DNA of 64,000 bases, from the NCBI GenBank assembly GCA_001600875.1, contig BCLD01000016.1:159658-223657 (forward strand), written 5' to 3'. The notes under the pieces were generated by a model. That model saw nothing but the letters and a program-made list of their open reading frames with translations. It searched no databases and was not told the origin of the DNA. The first letter of the stretch is position 1. Each line of letters opens with the position of its first letter. Made by a program: the position numbers and the translations under genes. This document shows positions 54,971-64,000 of this stretch, one piece after another. The stretch comes from Solicoccozyma terricola. Lineage: Eukaryota > Basidiomycota > Tremellomycetes > Filobasidiales > Piskurozymaceae.

Positions 54971-57945
54971 CATGCACCCACCGCTCGATGACTGTCTGGT
55001 GAGCCACCACCAGCCCTTCTGTTAAGCCACGCACTCCCTGACTTCCGACTAATCACGGACGACAGAACGACCTCTGGTCTCCAATTCTTTCTCCCGTCCT
55101 CGAATCCGATCCATTCCTCCCCGTTCTCACCTACCTCCAACCAACCTTCCAATCCACCCCACCTCTCCTCTTCATGCTTCTTCTCTTCCACTCCATGTCC
55201 ATCGAATATCACTACGTCAACGCCTACGCAAACGACCCAGTACTTCTCGCCTTGAGACCTGTTAGACTCATCGAATATGACTCGTTGTTAAGGAAGCAGA
55301 GGAAGACGTTGGATGCCGCGTATAAAAAGTCGGCGTGGTTGTGGGACGCAGTGTTGACTGCGATTGCGAGGATTAGCAGTGGACAACGTGTTGGAGTCAA
55401 CATACGTCGTTCATCGTTCGAGAGGACATATTCAATTCTCTGTTCCTTGATACCAGTAAAAGAACTCTTGATCGCCGCCAATGTGGACATCTCCAAACCT
55501 GGACCATCGAAACTACATGAAGATCACTCGAGGCCAGCTACGGCAAAACTAGCATGATGGTTGACCGAATATTACCCCGGAGTACATATCGAGGGAATCG
55601 TCGATCATCCAACAACAGGTCGAGTATCTGTCACGATCCTAAAATTCTTTTGGATCTGGCTGAAATTGTCAAATGAGATACCGGTCATCGGAGATGGAAC
55701 AGGGGAAGCGAGGGGTAGGACGCAGGCGCATATTCAAAATTTGTTGGATATGCCACCAGGTTGTCCTTCCATCCAAGAAGAGGAATGGGAAAGTGTGGCG
55801 GATAGGGGATTGCACTTGGAGGAGATTGATGCGTTTCTCCAGAAGCTTTCGGTGTATAGAAAGATGGGACATTTGGAACCGGGAATCGGTAACGATCTAG
55901 CGGGGTTGATGTGGTGGTATCGAAAACATTGCTCGTCTCGAGAAGCACCAATAAGACAACCGAAAGGCTCTCACGGGGATATGAAGATACCGAAACCCAA
56001 TCAACAAGGTCTTGAGACACCGGCGAAAAGTGGTGTTGATGACGATAATCTTTTTAACATGATGCAAGAGTCGTTGTCGGATGATATAAAGTTGGATTCC
56101 ATGTTTGCTCGTTTTAAGGCAGCACGTCCGCAGTGGGGTGATCGGGAGTTTGATAAATCGGAGAAACGAGCAACTATCAGAAGAGTTTTCGAATCGATGA
56201 AGAAACAAAGAGGGGGAAACGGTGGGACAAGGAATGCAAAGGGGAAAGCGAAAGATTTGGAAGGGATGGTCGATAATACGTTCAGTGAAGCGACGATGAG
56301 AGTTCCACCAGGTCCATCAACCACTCCGATAGACGCGCGAATACCCCCTCCGAGGAGCGGCGTTGAATCGCGATCAGCAAGCATTGACAATCTTTCCTAT
56401 ACCCACAACAATCCCAGCCACTGCGAGGCGGACTCGATCATTTCTGCGATTCCCATCCCTTCAAATCACATCAACTCCTTGCCTTCGCCTGTGGCATCCA
56501 TTGCTATCTCTCCGGAACCAAGCTTCGCCTCATGTCAAAGCACACCCGGTACCACGCCGTGCGATTCTCCGCTCACTGGCGTCGGAACCCCGCTCCCACC
56601 CTTGCCTCTGGAGGGTACTATGTGCGATCGCATGAAGGAATCGATTCAACCTGCAGATGCTGCAAAACGATTGTTCGAAACTATTTCCCCTACGGAACAC
56701 TCTCTGCCAGCCCTCGAGCTCTTCATGAAATCTCGAAGCGACGCTGCAAAGACATCTTGCCAGTGGTTGGCTCGCCGAGTGCTCGCTTCCTACCTCTTCG
56801 ATCGCAACTCATTTCACTGCAAAGAGTCGTGGATTGGGCCAGTAGCCGAGGCATCTATCCAAGCCGCCGTCGATCAATCACTCCCACTCCTACTCTGCAT
56901 CGTCTCTGCCACTTCGGATCATACCGACGAACAACCGTGGCTTGACGATGAGCGAATCGAGACTCTAGCTCGAAACACGTCGTCGGGTTGGAATCAGAAT
57001 GGGCTCGATTGTGATGATTCGCTAGTGCCAGTCTCGCTACCCTCCTCCAAGACAACAATATCATCTCGTTCCGTCCAAAGTCCTTTGAACAGTCGGCCGG
57101 CGGTGAACGCCTCGTCGCAACTCACCGACCTTTTCCGAATTCTAAAAGCTTCACCGCTAGAGATTCCGTTCTATGGTCCCCAGCGCGGTACTCTCAACCA
57201 TGACGCTTTGGTGATTCGATTCCACGACACTCCGCCTGGCACGATGAGTACGAGGAGGAAGCTGGTGTCTTTGATGCCGGTAGAGGCCGGGGCGAGCGTA
57301 GATGTTCGTCATGACTTTAGTTACGAGGTGACGAGCATGTCGATACCTACGTGTTTTCAAATTCGAAGGTCGGTGGATATGTCGTTGATGGACGAGGATG
57401 TGGACGTGAACGATTTGGGTTTGACTTGGTCTGAAGTATACACCTCTTGGTTCTTGACGACGATAGAGGCCGTATATGGAGAAAATGCTTCCAGAGGCAG
57501 GGCGTCAGAAACGCCTGGAACAAAGTCGAAGAGGAGGGACGAGGTGTGGAGATTGAATCGGTTTGCGCATGCTATACGGAAATCGTTGCCAGGCCGCGTG
57601 GATAAGGTGAATGTGGTGATGGCGCGTAGGCAGAAGATGATGGAGGAAATGGGAGGGTTGCAAACTGCGGGGTGGCAGGCTGGCAATACGACGTCGGAGG
57701 TGAAACACGTACCGTTCTCGAGTGCCGTCACCAATCCAACCTCAATACGCACAACCAACAACTTTGAATCTCCTATCATCAATGCTTCTCCGACCCAGAG
57801 AGTCGTTCCCTCGCCAAATACCCTCTCTCCCGTGTCTACCAAACTTGACAACACCAAATCAAAGGAAGAAGTTCGCCAAGCGTTGGCTAAGAGGATGTTG
57901 AAATTGCAGAGGAAGAGAACGAGTAAGGCGAACAGGATTGTGTGA
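54971..57945 (+). CDS. unknown fungal protein with an in-frame TGA at 55555-55557
   Basis: I do not recognise this protein. Exon 1 MHPPLDDCL (ATG at 54971) joins in frame to NDLWSPILSPVLESDPFL. The frame stays open through FMLLLFHSMSIEYHYVNAYA, LRPVRLIEYDSLLRKQRK and SLIPVKELLIAANVDISK to a TGA at 55555-55557. The same frame continues immediately as WLTEYYPGVHIEGIVDHP for about 796 more codons: FFWIWLKLSNEIPVIGDGT, then a Ser/Pro-rich linker, FMKSRSDAAKTSCQWLARR, FYGPQRGTLNHDALVIRFHD and LTWSEVYTSWFLTTIEAVYG. It ends in a Lys/Arg-rich tail at 57945. No clean in-frame intron removes the stop: the only nearby upstream GT (55483) would need the weak acceptor CGAG at 55593. The stop may be real (two products), a readthrough site, or an error. 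Confidence 0.6.
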
Positions 57946-58300
57946 AATGGCGGGGTGGCGGGGGGCGGGGAAGAGGGATGCTCAAGTTGGGTGCAGGGAT
58001 TTCGATACATTACGACACGACGAACGACCCGGTAGCCGATTGAGATGAAATTTGACGACGACTGACGACAGAACCTGTATTACCCGTGGCATGTTTCTAA
58101 CGTAGCATCGAAATCATGAAATTTGTAAACAAGTGTTGAACGACTGTCACAGGCATTCGCCACCCCGGGTAATCCATATTTTCACGTGATCGATCTCACC
58201 TTGCGCGTCACCCTCGCCCTAACAACCAAACCAGCAAGCCATACTCGACCGTCCTCATCATCTCGTCGCATGGTATCTCCCTAGGCTACCTCCATCCACC
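57946..58300 (+). promoter_or_regulatory. promoter region of the AP-1 gamma gene
   Basis: TTGTAAACAAG lies at 58123-58133 and TTTTCACGTGATCGATC at about 58179-58195, with its CACGTG core at 58183-58188, some 115 bp before the ATG at 58301. This is the third occurrence of the motif pair in the window. Confidence 0.55.
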
Positions 58301-61300
58301 ATGCAAGCCATAATTAACAATGGCTCAGGCTATTATAACCTCAAGGGTGGGGTCCGGTGCGACGTTCGTTGTGATGCATCCTTCTAACCCTTTTCAACTC
58401 CCACACAGCTCTCATCAAAGCCATCCGGTCATGCAAGACCGTAGCAGAGGAACGAGTACTTATCTCCAAGGAGTCCTCGGCGCTCCGTACCTCTTTGAAG
58501 ACGGAAGACACGTTCACGAGGTACAACTCGATTGCAAAAGTCTTGTACCTCAATATGTTGGGTGTTCAATGTTCTTGGGCATCTATACCTTGTTTGACGA
58601 TGGTAGCCAGTCCGAGATATTCGGATAAAAGATTAGGGTATTTGGGGATCATGATGGTGTTGGATGAAAGTCAGGAGGTTTTGATGTTGTTGACCAATTC
58701 ACTCAAGAAGTGAGGGTCATCTTCACCGGGTCGCGTCGTGTATGGAAGGCTGATAATGGCTCCTCCTGCATTCGCCGACCAGCGATATGAACCACTCGAA
58801 CATGTACGCAGTCGGTTTAGCACTCTGTACATTCGCCAACATCGCCGGAGAAGAAATGTCTCGCGACTTGGTCAACGAGATCGAAAAGTTGCTTGGGAGC
58901 AGTAACACGTATATACGAAAGAAGGTGTGTGTTTACGTCCCGTCCTGGGTCGTACCTCTGGGACTAACAATGTGACCTTTTAGGCGGCTCTATGCGCACT
59001 TCGAATCGTCCGTAGAGTCCCAGAACTCATCGACCATTTCATCAGCAAGGCGAAAAGTCTGCTTCAAGATCGGAATCACGGAGTGTTGTTGGCTGGAGTA
59101 ACGTTGGTCCAAGAGATGTGTGCGATCGATGAGGCGTGTTGTGAAGAATTCCGAAAGGTGGCGATCCCTCTCATCTTTCTTTCACGCACCGTGTCGTTCT
59201 GATACTGATGGGAAACTCCACCAGGCCGTTCCACTGCTAGTCAAACACCTCAAATCATTGGTCACGACGGGATACTCTCCTGAGCATGATGTCGGAGGTA
59301 TCACCGATCCGTTCCTCCAAGTAAAGATCCTACACCTACTGAGGTTGTTGGGGAAGGGGAATGCCGAAGCTAGCGAGACGATGAATGATATTCTCGCGCA
59401 GGTGAGGAGGTGTTTGACGCTGTGAAGTGTGGGACGTGGCTGATGTTGGGTGTCTGTCAGGTGGCAACGAACACGGACGCATCGAAAAATGTCGGGAATT
59501 CGATCCTCTACGAGACGGTGTTGACGATTTTGGAAATTGAAGCGGATAGTGGGTTGAGGGTTATGGCGATCAACATTTTGGGAAAGTTTTTGGGGAATAG
59601 AGATAATAACATCCGGTGAGTGTTGTTGGCATTTTCTCGAGTGTGGAGATGATACTAAATGAGCCATCAAACAGATACGTCGCCCTCAATACGCTCAACA
59701 AAGTAGCACTCTCCGAGTCTGCCGTACAACGTCATCGAGATGTCGTACTCTCATGTCTTTCAGACGGGGATGTATCCATTCGACGACGAGCACTCGAGCT
59801 ATCATACGCGCTCATAAACGAGGGCAACGTTCGAATTCTGATGAGAGAGCTTCTCGCGTTCCTTGAAGTGGCGGATAACGAGTTCAAGTTGGGTTTGACG
59901 ACACAGATCTGTTTGGCGGCGGAGAGGTATGCTCCGAACAAACGATGGCATATCGATACCGTGTTGAGGGTTCTGAAGTTGGTGAGTGGTTGACGAACGC
60001 GTGGGGGATGAGTTGTGGGCTGACAATGGTCTATGGTAGGCTGGCAACTATGTACGTGAAGAGGTTCTCTCATCCTTTATCCGTCTCGTTGCGCACACCT
60101 CGGAACTCCAAGGGTACACCGCTCAACGGTTGTTCTCGGCGCTGCAAGCGGATATCTCTCAGGAAGCCCTCACGTTGGCTGGTACATGGATTATTGGAGA
60201 GTTTGGTGATGTGTTGTTGGAGGCTGGTGCGATCGACGATGGGGAGCAGATCAAGCAGGTGGGTGTGGTTGAGGATCTGGCCTTTTAGGTGGGACGCCGG
60301 GACCGCCGTTGATGACTTGTGCCTACCAGGTCACGGACGCCGAGATCGTCGACCTTCTCCAACTCGTTCTCGCCTCACCGTTCGCCAACTCCCTCACCCG
60401 GCAATTCACCCTCACCGCATTTGCCAAGCTGTACGTTCGATTCGCAGAAGCCAACTCGTCCAACGCATCCACGCAACAGGAGCGGATCACCGAGGTTTTG
60501 GCTTTGTACGGCACGTCTCCGGATTTGGAGCTTCAGCAAAGGGCAATCGAGTTTACAAGTTTGTTTGGGAGGAATGATTTGGTCGGAGGCGTGTTGGAGC
60601 ATATGCCCGCACCGGAGATCAGGGCAACAATTATGGGGACTGGTGGGTTGCGAGGTTTTGGGATGCTGATGGAAGTGTTCTGACATTTCTTGCTTGCAGT
60701 CTCCGAGAAGAGGACGGTGGGATCTACTCGCACGGACAAGGACTCGCTTGTCGATCTCATGGGAGACGAGTCGTCGGCATCGACCCCGATCGTTACCGCC
60801 GCGTCCGCTCAGAACACGCAGGACCTTTTGGCGGACATCTTTGGCGGTGGCTCGGCGCCTGCCAAGTCGGCACCGGCACCGAAATCCAATGTGGACGACA
60901 TCATGAGTCTATTTGGCGGGTCGTCGTCGTCGTCGCCGCCGACTTCTGCTGTCGCTACTACCGCCGCACCTACCGCCGCACCTGCCGCCGCACCTGCCAC
61001 CGCATCATCAAATCTCGACATGCTCTCGCAGATGTCATCCCCAGTGTCTCCAGCACATACGGCGGCATCCAACGCCGCGCCGCCACGACCCCAACTGCAG
61101 GCCTACACCGCATACGAAAAGAATGGGCTCAAGATCACACTGACACCAAAGACGGCACCTAATCAGCCAGGAATGGTGCAAATTCTTGCAAAGTTTACAG
61201 TGACGGATGGGGAGGCAGTAGAAGGGGTGAATTTCCAAGCAGCGGTGCCAAAGGTCAGTATGGCGCCTTGTCGATTGATCGTGCGGAGCTCCAAACTGAC

Positions 61301-61529
61301 CGCGGCCCTCCCGTCACCACAGACCCAGCAACTACAGATGCTTGCCATGTCGAATGGCGACTTGCAACCCGGTGCCACCGAGACCCAGCAAATGCGAATC
61401 ATCGCTCCACCAGGTGCTCAAATCCGACTTCGTCTGCGAATATCATTCACCAAAGCCGGTGGCAAGGTGGTCACGGATACTCAGGATTTCGCTGGATTCC
61501 CTTCAGGGTTGACCGGTGGTCCTCAATAG
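58301..61529 (+). CDS. APL4: AP-1 clathrin adaptor gamma subunit
   Basis: Gamma-adaptin is a large subunit of AP-1, which sorts cargo at the trans-Golgi network and endosomes. Exon 1 [15 protein letters not shown] joins [19 protein letters not shown]. The solenoid trunk follows with [118 protein letters not shown] and [20 protein letters not shown]. The hinge (about 60720-61090) is Ala/Pro/Ser-rich, carries Asp/Leu motifs such as LVDLMGDE and LLADIFGG likely to bind clathrin or accessory proteins, and includes 12-bp repeats encoding [13 protein letters not shown]. The C-terminal ear has [35 protein letters not shown] and a beta-sandwich end at 61529. About ten exons. Confidence 0.96.
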
Positions 61530-61728
61530 ACGGGTGTAGAGGCAGGAGGAGAAATCGTTGTACCACCATTAATCGAATCTTTTTACATGGCGTGTCGAGG
61601 GTCAAGCCGCCGTGCACCGCGGTTCGCTGATCCACGGGAAAGTTGTGTTGACAATTGCAGGTATTGGGCATCCAAATGAACCGCAGGAGGTCGAGGGCAT
61701 CCCGAGTACATTTTTTCCCACGTTCAAC
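61530..61728. other. short intergenic between APL4 and the helicase gene
   Basis: About 200 bp between the AP-1 gamma stop and the Met chosen for the helicase. The helicase frame is open back to 61612, so an earlier Met there is formally possible. Confidence 0.5.
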
Positions 61729-64000
61729 ATGTTCCACACCGTCAGGGGTCGGATCGTGTCGTCGGCGACTAGAGCGGCAAGTAGAGCATGTCGTCGTCGT
61801 CTCTCCGTGTCCGCCGTGTTGGACGCTCGATGTTCCACGCCGCCCATAGCGATGGAGAGACCCGCGGTGAGGTCGACGTCGATGGTGGAGAGTACTGGAG
61901 CGCAACGGGCACATCAAACGGCTATGGATGCGGAATTGCCATCCGCTGGACCATCAACTCCTACCTTGTACCAACTTCGACCGTATCAGATGGAAGCAAT
62001 TGAAGCTTGTGTGTCTGCGTTGGATCGTGGGGTTTTGCGGATCGGTGTTAGTAGTCCGACTGGGAGTGGGAAGACTGTAATGTTGTGCGTAGAAAATACA
62101 TCAATGGGTGGCGCTGCATTTGCTGATGTTTCTTGTCAGCACTCATCTGATACCCCGGCTGATCTGTGGAGAGGGTGATAAAAAGGGCCAGATTTTGATT
62201 TTGCTAGGAGCGATTGGTAGGGTTTCGGTCGAATTCTCCAAATACCAGATTCACCCTGCTGACGTCGGTTTCCGTCTCGACCTCTTTTCTGCCAGAACTC
62301 GCTCATCAAACGATGCGAACAATACGAGCTGCTCATCCGTGGCTAACCTGTGAACTCGAGCAAGGATCGAATCAAGCGTCTGGGAGAGCGGATGTGTGAG
62401 TCGTTCGGTGTGGCCGTCTCGAAACCGCCTCGTCTCGAACCGCCTCGATTGATGGGATACTCCACGAACTCAGTACCATTGCAATGTATCAAAGCCTTCG
62501 TGATGAGAGTCGACTACAGAAATTCGATCCAGCACGATTCAAAGCCGTGTTTGTGGATGAAGCTCATCATGCGGCTGCTCCGACGTGGGTGGATTGGCGG
62601 GCGGCGGGCGCAGTATGTAGCTGACGACGTGGTCCCAGGTACATCAAACTATTATCATACTTCAACGTCGACGTCGATACTGGCACGTCGTCTGACGTAG
62701 CCACAACGTCATCCACCGACACCTCTCGCCCTCGTGTTCCCCTGATCGGCTTCAGCGCTACATTCTCTCGCAACGACAAGTTGTCACTAGGCAGTGTATT
62801 CGAGGAAATCGTGTATCATCGTGAAGTGTCCGAGTCGTTGGAGGAGGGTTGGTGAGTGTTGTTGGGATGCGGTTGATCGACACCTTTATAAACGTGCAGC
62901 GCTTTCCCCCCCCCCCCCCCCCCCCCCCCGCGCACATAGGCTCGCTCCAATCAAGGTCAAACGCGTGATACCGCATTTCGATGAGACGGCTTTCGATGTC
63001 AACGCCGTGACTGGAGATTTCACGACGGCGTCGTTGGATAGCGTGATTGATGTGGAGCCAATCACGGAGATGGTAGTGCAGACGTATTTGGAGTTGGCGA
63101 GTGAGTCGTGTCGAACGATCTGTAGGTTGGAAAAAAAACCTTGAGCGACATCCACTTCCAGGCGAACGTAGATCGACTCTCGTATTCGCTGTCGATATCC
63201 AGCACGCCGAGCACATCACCGCCGAATTCAGATCTCGTGGGATCGACGCGAGGGCCGTATCTTCGCGGACAAAGAGGGCAGCGAGGTTGGAATTGATGGA
63301 TGGGTTTCGACGTGGAGAGTTTCCAGTGTTGGTGAATTGTACGTGTTGAGGTGGGAGCTACGTGGGGCATGCGGCTGAAATGGGACATCTTGCCAGGCGA
63401 GATATTGTTGGAAGGAACAGATATACCGAATGTAAGGCTTGCGTTGTAGGTCACCGGCGTACAGTGTTGACCCCATCCCGACCAGATCGATTGCATGCTA
63501 CTAATCCGACCGACCGGGTCTCGGAATCTTCTCATGCAGATGGTGAGTTGGTTGATACCGGTGACCACCCCGCGGCTTACAACATTTGGACTCCCGTGCA
63601 GATCGGTCGAGGTCTCCGATTATGGCCTGGCAAGGACGATTGTCTTGTGATTGATTATGTGAACAACTTTAATCGGCTGGGTGGTCTCACGACGGTGGCA
63701 TCGTTGATGGGGTTGGAAATCGAATCGAGTGGGTGGTGGTTCCCGCCGCGGTGGGAATTTTCTGCTGACCACGCCGGTTTTTGGGGGCCAGTCGACACAC
63801 CGGAAACTTTGAGCGGTGGGTCTGATGACCCGGATGCGGATGCAGCTCCCGGTAACCAACCTCGCACCGTACGCGAACTCACATTCGAGGACATCGAGGA
63901 CCCGTTTCGGATATCAACGAAGCCATCGGAGAGTCCGAGGGCTTTGTCTTACAATGCTTGGGTGAGTGAAGGTGTGTTAATGGGGGGGGGGGGGGGGGGG
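61729..64000 (+). CDS. IRC3: mitochondrial DEAD/DEAH helicase, Irc3-like, 3' truncated
   Basis: Irc3-type SF2 helicases act on branched mitochondrial DNA. The ATG at 61729 starts MFHTVRGRIVSSATRAASRA, an Arg-rich leader fitting mitochondrial import. The Q-motif/motif I region reads YQLRPYQMEAIEACVSALD and VLRIGVSSPTGSGKTVM. Motif II is FVDEAHHAAAPT and motif III is LIGFSATFSRNDKLSLG. Later come LAPIKVKRVIPHFDETAFDV, STLVFAVDIQHAEHITAEFR (motif IV), EILLEGTDIPN and LLIRPTGSRNLLMQMIGRG followed by LRLWPGKDDCLVIDYV (motifs V-VI). Introns are numerous and short. One (about 62853-62939) contains 24 C. The window ends in poly-G shortly after the donor following ALSYNAW, so the C-terminus is missing. 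Boundaries between 62085 and 62470 are uncertain. Confidence 0.87.
62906..62929 (+). repeat. poly-C tract of 24 in a helicase intron
   Basis: Twenty-four C end about ten bases before the acceptor CACATAG at 62939, an extreme polypyrimidine tract. Confidence 0.92.
63982..64000 (+). repeat. poly-G tract at the window end
   Basis: The window stops within a G-run that begins shortly after a 5' splice site (GTGAGTGAAGG near 63961), in the same donor-proximal position as G-runs in other introns. Confidence 0.85.

Noticed and set aside
55561..57945. Independent gene starting at TTG 55561
   Set aside because: A TTG start is not expected in a fungal nuclear gene. The same frame is open upstream, so it is better described as one ORF interrupted by TGA.

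Overview
This window is nuclear DNA of a fungus, most likely a basidiomycete yeast of the Tremellomycetes type. The evidence is the gene content (20S proteasome, RNA polymerase II, TRAPP, Vps15, AP-1, mitochondrial Hsp70), many short GT-AG introns in nearly every gene, very small exons, a long Gln-rich N-terminus on the PKA catalytic subunit, and a Ste11-type MAPKKK with SAM and Ras-association-like regions. No rRNA, tRNA, CRISPR array or transposon was recognised. The species cannot be named from this sequence alone. Two N blocks (60 and 110 N) and two single N all lie in poly-G/poly-C tracts.

Layout. 1-1328: 3' part of the proteasome alpha-4 (PRE9) gene. 1805-3091 (-): Bmt5-like rRNA methyltransferase, divergent from a mitochondrial medium-chain acyl-CoA dehydrogenase (3518-6466, +). 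7508-12987 (-): P5A ATPase SPF1, divergent from the K/HDEL receptor ERD2 (13354-14953, +). 15354-16214 (-): orphan with a 90-bp tandem repeat. 16777-19553 (-): PKA catalytic subunit. 20203-25071 (-): STE11 MAPKKK. 25467-26514 (+): coiled-coil ORF with an apparent frameshift. 26864-29152 (+): DUS1-like tRNA dihydrouridine synthase. 29489-31441 (+): unknown protein. 31983-33067 (+): RPB9. 33322-39015 (+): VPS15. 39167-43167 (-): glycogen branching enzyme GLC3, divergent from mitochondrial Hsp70 SSC1 (43692-47109, +). 47572-52538 (+): TRAPPC11-like, tail-to-tail with NMD3 (52560-54589, -). 54971-57945 (+): unknown protein interrupted by one in-frame TGA. 58301-61529 (+): AP-1 gamma-adaptin. 61729-64000 (+): Irc3-like DEAD/DEAH helicase, cut by the window end.

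Most genes are housekeeping and are not an operon-like system. Functional links are local: SPF1 and ERD2 share an ER-themed divergent promoter with three ACGTG-core sites, PKA and STE11 (two signalling kinases) are neighbours, and VPS15, TRAPPC11, ERD2 and AP-1 gamma all serve membrane traffic.

The most unusual signals are non-coding. Introns repeatedly carry long G-runs after the 5' splice site and long C-runs before the 3' splice site. A GCGAGCGAAGCGAGC-type repeat family fills intron 1 of SSC1. Four identical ACTTTCACGTG sites lie in one divergent promoter, and CACGTG occurs with TTGTAAACAAG in three others. No clearly new multi-gene system was found. Gene spans below include introns. Splice sites were placed by eye from GT/AG signals and reading-frame continuity.
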